Positions 40,746-48,131 of a stretch of DNA of 48,131 nucleotides are shown piece after piece. Under the pieces are notes generated by a model. The model saw only the letters and a program-made list of their open reading frames with translations. It searched no databases and was not told the origin of the DNA. Position 1 is the first letter of the stretch. Each line of letters opens with the position of its first letter. The stretch spans positions 1-48,131 of the forward strand of contig CAZDVP010000004.1 in the NCBI GenBank assembly GCA_964508865.1, read 5' to 3'. Position numbers and translations under genes: made by a program. The DNA comes from UBA3263 sp964508865 (GTDB lineage Bacteria; Bacteroidota; Bacteroidia; Bacteroidales; Muribaculaceae).

Positions 40746-42757
40746 TTCAGCAGCGAAACCGAGCGGTTAACGAAGTCGCTGAGCTCGCGGCCGCGCAGCA
40801 ATCCGGTTGAGAGCAGCGCAAGGTCAATGAGCTGGCGAACCAGCGACTCCTTGGCTGCAAATTCGGCTGCCTTGTCGGTCAGAGCCTTTCGGGCATCGGC
40901 CATTGCGGTCTGGAGTTCGGTTATTTGCTTCTGCTGTTCGTCGGTGGGTTTATGATCCTTGACTTCGGCGTTCACTGCTGAGAGTTTGGTTTCAGCCTCG
41001 CTCAGTGCGGCAAAGTCTTTCTCCACTTCGGCACCGATAGCTTCGTCGGCCGCATTCTTGATTTTTGCAACCAGCGGGTGCTCGGTGTTGACAACAAGCG
41101 AATAGGTGTCGGGCAGCTGACCGTAGAAATTCATTCCGGGCTGCATGGCTGCCATTTCCTTCATTCGGCGCATATACTCGTTGACCGTTATGGTCACAGG
41201 CATCGATGTTGCGGCAAGTGCTTCGAGCTGCACAAGGAATTCGGCCTTTTCAACCGCCGGGGTCTGCGATTTGAATATCGCGGTCATCATTTCGAGCGAC
41301 GCACCTTTCAGGTCGGTGGTTTTCTTGTCGCCCTTGCTGATGAGGTTGTCGATTATGTCGGAGTCGACGCGCACAAAGCGTGAGCCTTCAATCTTGCTTT
41401 CGAGCAGACCAACGAAGTGGCTGTCGAGCTGGCCGTCCATAACCAGAACGCTGTAGCCGAGTGCTGTTGCTTCATTGATATATGAGAACTGGGCGGTGGG
41501 GTCGGTGGTGTAGAGGAACACCAGATTCTTTTCGGCATCGGTCTGAGTGCCTTCGATAAGTTTCTTATACTCATCGATGGTGTAGTAGTTGCCCTGCGTA
41601 TCCTTGAGCAGGCAGAACTTCATTGCTGCGTCGCGGAACTTGTCGTCGGTCAACATGCCGTATTCAATGAAAATCTTAATGTCGTCCCATTTGGCTTCGA
41701 AGTCCTTGCGGTCGGCCTTAAAGATTTCTTCGAGTCGCTGCGAAACCTTCTTTGTGATGTAGCCTGAAATTTTCTTAACTGCCGAGTCGCTCTGGAGGTA
41801 GCTTCGGCTAACGTTAAGAGGAATATCGGGCGAGTCGATTACGCCCTGAAGCAGCATCATGAATTCCGGAACCACGCCCTCGACCGAGTCGGTTACGAAC
41901 ACTTGATTCGAATAGAGCTGAATTCGGTTCTTGGTGATTTCGAAGTTGTTGTGGATTTTCGGGAAATAGAGAATACCGGTCAGGGTGAAGGGGTAGTCAA
42001 CATTGAGGTGAATCCAGAAAAGAGGATCATCCTGGCCGGGATAGAGTTCGTGGTAGAATTCAAGATAGTCTTTGTCGGTCAGGTCGGCAGGTTTCTTTGT
42101 CCAGGTGGGTTCGGTCGAGTTGATAACCTTGCCGTCAGTTTCAACCGGCACGGGGAGGAAGCGGCAATACTTGCGCAGCAGAGTGTTGATTCGGGCCTGG
42201 TCGAGGAACTCCTTGCTTTCGTCGTCGATATAGAGAACAATGTCGGTGCCGCGAGTGGTTTTGTCGCAGGGTTCGAGGGTGTAAACGGGCGAGCCGTCGC
42301 ATTCCCAACGCACTGCCTGTGCACCTTCTTGATAGCTCAGAGTGCGGATTTCAACCTTTTTCGACACCATGAAAGCCGAGTAGAAGCCGAGGCCGAAATG
42401 GCCGATGATGCCGTTGGCAGTATCCTTATACTTGTTAACGAATTCTTCGGCACCGGAAAATGCAATCTGGTTGATGTATTTTTCAACATCGTCGGCTGTC
42501 ATGCCGATGCCGTGGTCTGAAACTGTGAGCGTGCCAGCCTCCTTGTCGATGGTAACGGTGACTTTCAAGTCGCCGAGTTCACCTTTGAATTCACCGAACG
42601 AAGCGAGGGTTTTGAGTTTCTGAGTGGCGTCAACGGCATTGCTGACAAGCTCGCGCAGAAAGATTTCGTGGTCGCTATATAGAAATTTTTTAATTACTGG
42701 AAAAATGTTTTCGGTGGTAACACCGATAGAGCCTTGTTTTTTTTCAATTGATTCCAT
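40742..42757 (-). CDS. htpG: Molecular chaperone HtpG (bacterial Hsp90)
   Basis: The 671-residue protein has the GHKL ATPase motifs ELVSNAVDA, DHGIGM and GHFGLGFYSAF, the middle domain with SLQSDSAVKKI-like ISGYITKKVSQRLEEIF, and a C-terminal dimerisation part rich in charged residues. It is slightly longer than the 624-residue E. coli protein, as in other Bacteroidota. HtpG folds client proteins under heat and other stress in the cytoplasm. No perfect -7 box was found in the 62-base gap upstream, so read-through from the transporter gene is possible. Confidence 0.95.
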   Translation of the reverse strand: MESIEKKQGSIGVTTENIFPVIKKFLYSDHEIFLRELVSNAVDATQKLKTLASFGEFKGELGDLKVTVTIDKEAGTLTVSDHGIGMTADDVEKYINQIAFSGAEEFVNKYKDTANGIIGHFGLGFYSAFMVSKKVEIRTLSYQEGAQAVRWECDGSPVYTLEPCDKTTRGTDIVLYIDDESKEFLDQARINTLLRKYCRFLPVPVETDGKVINSTEPTWTKKPADLTDKDYLEFYHELYPGQDDPLFWIHLNVDYPFTLTGILYFPKIHNNFEITKNRIQLYSNQVFVTDSVEGVVPEFMMLLQGVIDSPDIPLNVSRSYLQSDSAVKKISGYITKKVSQRLEEIFKADRKDFEAKWDDIKIFIEYGMLTDDKFRDAAMKFCLLKDTQGNYYTIDEYKKLIEGTQTDAEKNLVFLYTTDPTAQFSYINEATALGYSVLVMDGQLDSHFVGLLESKIEGSRFVRVDSDIIDNLISKGDKKTTDLKGASLEMMTAIFKSQTPAVEKAEFLVQLEALAATSMPVTITVNEYMRRMKEMAAMQPGMNFYGQLPDTYSLVVNTEHPLVAKIKNAADEAIGAEVEKDFAALSEAETKLSAVNAEVKDHKPTDEQQKQITELQTAMADARKALTDKAAEFAAKESLVRQLIDLALLSTGLLRGRELSDFVNRSVSLLK

Positions 42758-42801
42758 ACTTTGAAATATTTGGTTTTTATTTCAGAATATCAAACAACGT
42801 G

Positions 42802-42819
42802 CCAAACTGAAAAGTTTGG
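42802..42819 (-). terminator. Short hairpin after the transporter gene
   Basis: CCAAAC and GTTTGG form a six-pair stem around TTTTCA, directly next to the transporter stop. No long T-run follows on the minus strand, so it may be a weak terminator or an mRNA 3'-end stabiliser. Confidence 0.35.
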
Positions 42820-44151
42820 TCAGAACACTCCCAGACCGGACAGGAAAATCAGAGTGATGCAAATAGGCGCGATGAACCGCAGGCAGAACAAAAGGCAGTT
42901 CACGGCAATGCGCGAGCTGCCGCTAAGCTGGGCGTTAACCGCCTTGCGCTTCATGTTGAAACCAACGTAGATTGAAATGAATATGCCGCCTAAGGGGAGC
43001 AAGATTGTGCTCGAAGTGAAATCAAAAAAGTCGAATATCGAAAGGTTGAAGAGTTTATAGTCCGCCAGCGGGCCGAACGACAGGGAGCAGATTGAGCCGA
43101 ACACTGCGGCTATGGCAATTGTCAGGCCTGTGGCAGCCGAACGCGACATTTTGCGCTCCTCGCAGAAATAGGCAATCGAGCTTTCGGCCATAGATATGGT
43201 CGAGGTCAGCGAAGCGAGCAGGAGCAGGAAAAAGAAGAGCGGCGACCATAGCCGGCCCAGCGTCATGTGCTGAAAAATTGCGGGCAACACTTCGAATACT
43301 AACTTCGGGCCTCCGGCCGGCGATTCGCCGAACGAAAAGACGGCAGGGAAGATGATTATGCCGGAAAGGATGGCAACCAGGGTGTCGAGTCCGGCAATGG
43401 TCATTGCGCTGTTGAGCAGCTTGGTGCGCGAGTTAAAGTAGCTGGCATAGGTCAGCAGAACCCCGATGCCGATGCTGAGCGAGAAGAATGCCTGACCCAT
43501 TGCTCCGAGCCAAACCTGAGGGGTCAGTTGCGAAAAATCGGGCTTGAACAGGAACTCCAGACCCTGGCGGGTTCCGGGCAGAGTCAGGGAGTTGCACGCG
43601 AAAATCAGCAGAATCAGAAATAGCATCGGCATCATAAGGTTCGACATTTTCTCAATGCCTTTCTGCACGCCTTTGCGCAAAATAAAGAAGTTTGCGCAGA
43701 GAAACAGTAGGGTCCATATAACTGCCTGCCACGACGCGGTGAACTCGCCGAACTGCTCGTGAAGCTCGGCGCGGGTCGTGGCGCCGGAAAAACCTGTGAG
43801 CGACCGGAAAATATAGTCGGCGGTCCAACCGGCCACCACGCTGTAGAAGCTGAGAATCATCAGCGATGCTATGATTCCGTTCAGTCCGATGAAATTCCAT
43901 GCGCGCGAACCGGGCAGCTTTTTAAACGCACCATAAACGTTGGCGCGGGCCGAGCGTCCGATAATGAATTCCGCCGTTATGACCGGAACGCCAATCAGGA
44001 AGATAAACAGCAGGTAGATGAGCAGAAACGCGCCGCCGCCGTGTGTTCCCGCCTCGTAGGGGAACCGCCACACGTTGCCGAGGCCGACGGCCGAACCGGC
44101 AGATGCGGCGATTACGCCGAGGCGGGTGGTGAATTGGGCGCGGTTAGCCAT
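42820..44151 (-). CDS. Sodium-dependent transporter (neurotransmitter:sodium symporter family)
   Basis: A 443-residue integral membrane protein with about 11-12 helices. The first helix has RLGVIAASAGSAVGLGNVWRFPY, the sodium- and substrate-binding signature of the LeuT/MhsT family. The length fits the bacterial NSS proteins that import amino acids with sodium. The substrate is unknown. Its ATG shares one base with the carB stop (TAATG), so it is part of the carAB transcript, an unusual pairing of pyrimidine/arginine synthesis with amino-acid uptake. Confidence 0.93.
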   Translation of the reverse strand: MANRAQFTTRLGVIAASAGSAVGLGNVWRFPYEAGTHGGGAFLLIYLLFIFLIGVPVITAEFIIGRSARANVYGAFKKLPGSRAWNFIGLNGIIASLMILSFYSVVAGWTADYIFRSLTGFSGATTRAELHEQFGEFTASWQAVIWTLLFLCANFFILRKGVQKGIEKMSNLMMPMLFLILLIFACNSLTLPGTRQGLEFLFKPDFSQLTPQVWLGAMGQAFFSLSIGIGVLLTYASYFNSRTKLLNSAMTIAGLDTLVAILSGIIIFPAVFSFGESPAGGPKLVFEVLPAIFQHMTLGRLWSPLFFFLLLLASLTSTISMAESSIAYFCEERKMSRSAATGLTIAIAAVFGSICSLSFGPLADYKLFNLSIFDFFDFTSSTILLPLGGIFISIYVGFNMKRKAVNAQLSGSSRIAVNCLLFCLRFIAPICITLIFLSGLGVF

Positions 44152-47100
44152 TAGTATTCGTCCCAGGACTTGATTTCGATGTCGTCGAGCGTCATCGAGG
44201 TGAAGGCCGAAATGAATGCGGCAGCCAGTCGGGCATTTGTCAGCAGCGGAACGTTGAGGTCAATTGCTGCGCGACGAATCTTGTAGCCGTTGCTCAATTC
44301 GGTGGGAGTCAGGTTCTTGGGAACGTTAACTACCATATCGATTTCCTTGTTATGGAGCAGTTCAAGAGCCTGCGGCTGCATGTCGGGTTGCGAGGGCCAG
44401 TAAACTCGAATTGCGGGAATGCCATTGTCGTTAAGGAACTGGTGGGTTCCGCCGGTAGCGTAGATTTTGTAGCCGTGGTTATGGAGTAGATGAGCTGAGT
44501 CGAGCATGTCGGCTTTTTGCTTGGCGGTGCCGGTTGAGAGCAGGACGCTCTTGGCCGGTATGCGCTGACCGACCGAAAGCATTGCTTTGAGCAGGGCTTC
44601 GGAAGTGTCGTCGCCGATGCAGCCAACTTCGCCGGTTGAACTCATGTCTACGCCCAGAACCGGGTCGGCTCCCTGCAGACGCGAGAAACTGAACTGCGAA
44701 GCCTTGATGCCGACGTAGTCGAGGTCGAAGGCGCTCTTCGAGGGCTTTTCGACCTGCTCGCCGAGCATTATGCGTGTTGCCAGGTCGATGAAATTGATTT
44801 TCAACACCTTGCTGACGAAGGGGAACGAACGCGATGCGCGCAGGTTACATTCAATAACCTTGATGTCGTTGTTCTTTGCAAGGAACTGGATGTTGAACGG
44901 ACCGCTGATGTTGAGCGCTTTGGCGATTTTGGCCGACACTTTTTTCAGGCGGCGCATGGTTTCAACATATAGCTTCTGCGGCGGGAACTGAATCGTTGCG
45001 TCGCCGGAGTGCACACCGGCAAATTCAATGTGCTCGCTGATTGCATAAGCCTTGATTTCGCCGTTTTGAGCCACGGCATCCATTTCAATTTCCTTTGCGT
45101 TTTGAATGAACTGGCTGACAACAACGGGGTGTTCCTTGCTGACGTTGGCCGCCAGGCGAAGGAAGCGCTCAAGCTCTTCGGGATTGGAGCAGACGTTCAT
45201 GGCCGCGCCTGAGAGCACATAGCTCGGGCGAACCAGAACCGGGAAGCCGACTTCGTCGATAAACTTATGAATATCGTCCATCGAGGTGAGTTCTCGCCAT
45301 GCGGGCTGGTCAATGCCCAACTCGTCGAGCATGGATGAGAACTTATGGCGGTCCTCGGCATTGTCGATGCTCTGTGCGGTGGTTCCGAGAATGTTAACGC
45401 CCTGGGCGTCGAGTTTCATTGCGAGGTTGTTGGGTATCTGGCCGCCAACCGAGAGAATGGTGCCATGGGGAGTTTCGAGGTCGATGATATCCATTACACG
45501 CTCAAAGGTCAACTCGTCGAAATAGAGCCGGTCGCACATATCATAGTCGGTCGACACTGTTTCGGGGTTATAGTTGATCATAACCGAGCGGTAGCCCTGC
45601 TTCTTAACAGTCAGCAGAGCGTTGACCGAACACCAGTCGAACTCAACCGACGAGCCGATGCGGTAGGCTCCGGAGCCGAGAACAACGATTGAACGGTGGT
45701 CGTTTTCGTAGTTTATGTCGTTTTCCGAACCGTTGTAGGTCAGATAGAGGTAGTTGGTCTGAGCGGGATATTCGGCGGCCAGAGTGTCAATCTGTTTAAC
45801 TACAGGCACAATGCCGAGCCCGATGCGGTGTTTGCGAACTGCCAGCGAGGCTTCGTGGGCCGCCGAGCCGGTAATGTCCGGATTGAGCGAGCGGGCAACC
45901 TGGAAGTCGCTAAAGCCTTGCTGCTTGGCAATTTGGAGCAAATCCGAGGGTAGGGTGCCCAGGTCGGAATAATTATGGAGTTCCTTCCAAGTTTCAACGA
46001 TGTTGTTGAGTTTATGGAGGAACCAGCGGTCAATTTTGGTGAGTTCGTGGATGCGCTCAATGCTGTAGTTATGTTGCAGAGCCTGAGAGAGTACAAAGAT
46101 TCGTTTGTCGGTAGGTTCGGCAAGCGCTTTGTCGATGTCGGCTACGTTGAGCTCCTTGTTGCCGACAAAGCCGTGCATGCCCTGGCCGATCATTCGCAGA
46201 CCCTTTTGAATCGCTTCCTCAAAGGTGCGACCAATAGCCATTACTTCGCCGACCGACTTCATCGAAGAGCCGATTTCGCGGCGAACGCCGTGGAATTTAC
46301 CGAGGTCCCAGCGGGGAATCTTAACAACGATATAGTCCAGAGCCGGTTCGAAGAACGCCGACGTTTCTTTGGTAACCGAGTTCTTCAGGTCAAAGAGGCC
46401 ATAGCCCAGACCGAGTTTTGCGGCCACGAATGCCAGAGGATAACCGGTGGCTTTCGAAGCAAGGGCCGACGAGCGCGACAGGCGGGCGTTAACTTCAATT
46501 ACGCGATAGTCCATCGATTCGGGGTCGAAGGCGTATTGCACGTTGCATTCGCCAACGATGCCGATGTGACGTATAATCTTGATTGCGAGCGCGCGCAGGT
46601 AGTGATAGTCCTCATTGGTGAGGGTCTGCGACGGAGCAACCACGATGCTCTCGCCGGTGTGGATGCCGAGCGGGTCGAGGTTTTCCATGTTGCAGACTGT
46701 TATGCAGTTGTCGAAACGGTCGCGCACAACTTCATATTCAACCTCTTTCCAACCTTTGAGCGATTTTTCAACCAATACTTGAGGTGAGAACGACAATGCT
46801 TTCTCAACCAGTGCGATAAGCTCCTCGCGATTGTCGCAGAATCCTGAACCGAGGCCCCCCAGGGCATAGGCGGCGCGAACAATCACCGGGTAGCCGAGCG
46901 CTTCGGCTGCGGCAATTGCGTCGGCAGTGGTGCTGACGGCTTCGCTCTTGATGGTTTTAACGTTGATTTCGTCGAGTTTCTTAACGAAAAGCTCGCGGTC
47001 TTCGGTGTCCATAATGGCTTGTACGGGAGTGCCGAGCACTTTGACGCCATATTTTTCGAGAACGCCGGAACGATAGAGCTCCACACCGCAGTTGAGTGCC

Positions 47101-47372
47101 GTCTGGCCGCCAAAAGCGAGCAGTATGCCGTCGGGGCGCTCCTTTTTGATAACCTTTTCTACAAAGAGCGGGGTTACGGGTAGGAAGTAGATTTTGTCGG
47201 CAAACCCGTCGGAGGTCTGCACAGTGGCAATGTTCGGGTTGATGAGCACTGTTGTTATGCCTTCTTCCTTCATGGCCTTTAGGGCCTGGGAGCCGGAGTA
47301 GTCAAATTCGCCGGCTTCGCCGATTTTCAAGGCGCCGCTGCCAAGGAGCAGCACTTTCTTTATCTCGTTCAT
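44151..47372 (-). CDS. carB: Carbamoyl-phosphate synthase large subunit
   Basis: CarB makes carbamoyl phosphate from bicarbonate, ammonia (from CarA) and two ATP, feeding arginine and pyrimidine synthesis. The 1073-residue protein is full length: two homologous ATP-grasp halves (about 1-550 and 551-930), shown by GSGALKIGEAGEFDYSGSQA and its second copy GSGAYRIGSSVEFDWCSVNA, and a C-terminal MGS-like allosteric domain (about 940-1073, YKIYATGGTHQFL). It starts 24 bases after carA. Confidence 0.97.
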   Translation of the reverse strand: MNEIKKVLLLGSGALKIGEAGEFDYSGSQALKAMKEEGITTVLINPNIATVQTSDGFADKIYFLPVTPLFVEKVIKKERPDGILLAFGGQTALNCGVELYRSGVLEKYGVKVLGTPVQAIMDTEDRELFVKKLDEINVKTIKSEAVSTTADAIAAAEALGYPVIVRAAYALGGLGSGFCDNREELIALVEKALSFSPQVLVEKSLKGWKEVEYEVVRDRFDNCITVCNMENLDPLGIHTGESIVVAPSQTLTNEDYHYLRALAIKIIRHIGIVGECNVQYAFDPESMDYRVIEVNARLSRSSALASKATGYPLAFVAAKLGLGYGLFDLKNSVTKETSAFFEPALDYIVVKIPRWDLGKFHGVRREIGSSMKSVGEVMAIGRTFEEAIQKGLRMIGQGMHGFVGNKELNVADIDKALAEPTDKRIFVLSQALQHNYSIERIHELTKIDRWFLHKLNNIVETWKELHNYSDLGTLPSDLLQIAKQQGFSDFQVARSLNPDITGSAAHEASLAVRKHRIGLGIVPVVKQIDTLAAEYPAQTNYLYLTYNGSENDINYENDHRSIVVLGSGAYRIGSSVEFDWCSVNALLTVKKQGYRSVMINYNPETVSTDYDMCDRLYFDELTFERVMDIIDLETPHGTILSVGGQIPNNLAMKLDAQGVNILGTTAQSIDNAEDRHKFSSMLDELGIDQPAWRELTSMDDIHKFIDEVGFPVLVRPSYVLSGAAMNVCSNPEELERFLRLAANVSKEHPVVVSQFIQNAKEIEMDAVAQNGEIKAYAISEHIEFAGVHSGDATIQFPPQKLYVETMRRLKKVSAKIAKALNISGPFNIQFLAKNNDIKVIECNLRASRSFPFVSKVLKINFIDLATRIMLGEQVEKPSKSAFDLDYVGIKASQFSFSRLQGADPVLGVDMSSTGEVGCIGDDTSEALLKAMLSVGQRIPAKSVLLSTGTAKQKADMLDSAHLLHNHGYKIYATGGTHQFLNDNGIPAIRVYWPSQPDMQPQALELLHNKEIDMVVNVPKNLTPTELSNGYKIRRAAIDLNVPLLTNARLAAAFISAFTSMTLDDIEIKSWDEY

Positions 47373-47396
47373 TTATAGTGAGGTGTGGGTGGATTT

Positions 47397-48131
47397 TTAA
47401 AGTAAGTTGATAAACTCGTCGAAAAGGAATTCCGTGTCTTTCGGGCCGGAGCTTGCTTCGGGGTGGAACTGAGCGGAAAAGAATGGTTTCGATTTGTGGC
47501 GGATGCCTTCGTTTGTGCCGTCGTTCATGTTGATGAACAGCGGTTCCCAATCGGCCGGAAGTGTTGAATTATCGACTGCGAAGCCATGGTTCTGCGAGGT
47601 GACGAAGCAGGTGTCGGTGCCTACTTTCCGAACCGGCTGGTTGTGGCTGCGGTGGCCATATTTGAGTTTGTAGGTTTTGGCGCCGGCTGCCTTTGAAAGC
47701 AGTTGGTTGCCCATGCAGATGCCGCATATCGGCTTGTTCTGCTCCAGGGCTTTGCGCAGGTTCTCAACCGTTTTATCAACCATGTCGGGGTTGCCGGGGC
47801 CGTTGGAAATGAACAGGCCGTCGTAGTCGAGCTGAGTGAAATCGTAGTCCCAGGGCACGCGGATAACCTTTACGCCTCGGCGGGTCAGACAGCGGATAAT
47901 GTTGTGCTTGACGCCGCAGTCTACCAGAACCACGGTTTTGTCGCCGCTGCCGTGGGTTTCAACTTCGGTGCATGAGGTTTTGGCGACCAGATTCTCCTTG
48001 TTGGGGTCATACCAGTCGGTTTCTTCCGAGCCGTCAACAACTATCTTGCCGAGCATCGAGCCTTTTTCGCGCAGGAGCTTGGTCAGGGCCCGGGTGTCGA
48101 TGCCGTAAATGCCCGGAATCTTTTCTTCGTT
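47397..48131 (-). CDS. carA: Carbamoyl-phosphate synthase small subunit (5' end cut by window edge)
   Basis: CarA hydrolyses glutamine and passes ammonia to CarB. About 244 C-terminal residues are visible, starting NEEKIPGIYGIDTRALTKLLREKG. The class I glutaminase domain has CGICMGNQLLSKAAG with the nucleophile Cys, GHRSHNQPV, the SQNHGFAV block, and HPEASSGPKDT with the catalytic His-Glu. The N-terminal part of the gene lies beyond the right edge. The frame stays open to the edge. Confidence 0.97.
   Translation of the reverse strand, partial: NEEKIPGIYGIDTRALTKLLREKGSMLGKIVVDGSEETDWYDPNKENLVAKTSCTEVETHGSGDKTVVLVDCGVKHNIIRCLTRRGVKVIRVPWDYDFTQLDYDGLFISNGPGNPDMVDKTVENLRKALEQNKPICGICMGNQLLSKAAGAKTYKLKYGHRSHNQPVRKVGTDTCFVTSQNHGFAVDNSTLPADWEPLFINMNDGTNEGIRHKSKPFFSAQFHPEASSGPKDTEFLFDEFINLL

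Noticed and set aside
1..48131. CRISPR arrays, tRNA or rRNA genes, insertion sequences, prophage or defence islands
   Set aside because: No regular short repeats, transposase, integrase, terminal inverted repeats or tRNA cloverleaf sequences were recognised; genes fill nearly all of the window and the largest gap is 220 bases.

Overview
The window reads as about 48 kb of chromosome from a Bacteroidales bacterium, probably Muribaculaceae-like; the family is inference, the order is well supported. The order-level evidence is: several promoters of the Bacteroidota type (TTG, 19-20 bases, TAnnTTTG); secreted proteins with type IX secretion (T9SS) C-terminal sorting domains next to a gingipain-like sortase (PorU-type); a Bacteroidota-type redox repressor Rex; a DUF5723 outer-membrane protein; and a FucP-type transporter. 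No rRNA, tRNA, insertion sequence, prophage, CRISPR array or integron was seen. The region looks like core genome with few accessory features.

Layout. 1-8968 (minus): a tight eight-gene run reading leftwards: two secreted endonuclease I paralogues, a secreted BspA-type leucine-rich repeat protein, trmB, an Mrp-type P-loop ATPase, a small monooxygenase-fold protein, a membrane-anchored DNA/RNA non-specific endonuclease and mnmE, which runs off the left edge. Genes in it overlap by a single base or a few bases. 9025-11490 (minus): priA with a TTG start. 11491-11710: the largest gap, holding a likely plus-strand small RNA. 11711-14508 (minus): queC, queF and a C69 dipeptidase. 14622-16370 (plus): a Uup-like ABC-F protein, divergent from the dipeptidase. 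16367-23802 (minus): rex, a degenerate fumarylacetoacetase-like protein, the PorU-like sortase, an Omp85-type barrel and an EptA-type phosphoethanolamine transferase.

23973-28219 (plus): gyrB and rnr (RNase R), then a small convergent hypothetical gene. 28613-31713 (plus): a lipoprotein and a DUF5723 outer-membrane protein, closed by a strong terminator. 31833-39432 (plus): an operon of a large TPR protein, an outer-membrane barrel, upp, a FucP-family sugar transporter and a two-domain nucleotidyltransferase/GHMP-kinase-like protein. 39429-48131 (minus): carA (cut by the right edge), carB, a sodium-dependent transporter, htpG and a PBP4-type D-Ala-D-Ala carboxypeptidase.

Themes. The PorU-like sortase and the sorting-domain proteins (two nucleases and the LRR protein) fit one export route, although they are in separate operons. 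The transporter plus nucleotidyltransferase/GHMP fusion at 37008-39432 is the best candidate for an uncharacterised pathway: uptake of a sugar followed by its activation to a nucleotide sugar, analogous to fucose salvage by FKP but with a different nucleotidyltransferase fold. The second strongest novelty is the small RNA at about 11601-11712. Most protein-coding calls are standard families; specific substrates remain inference.
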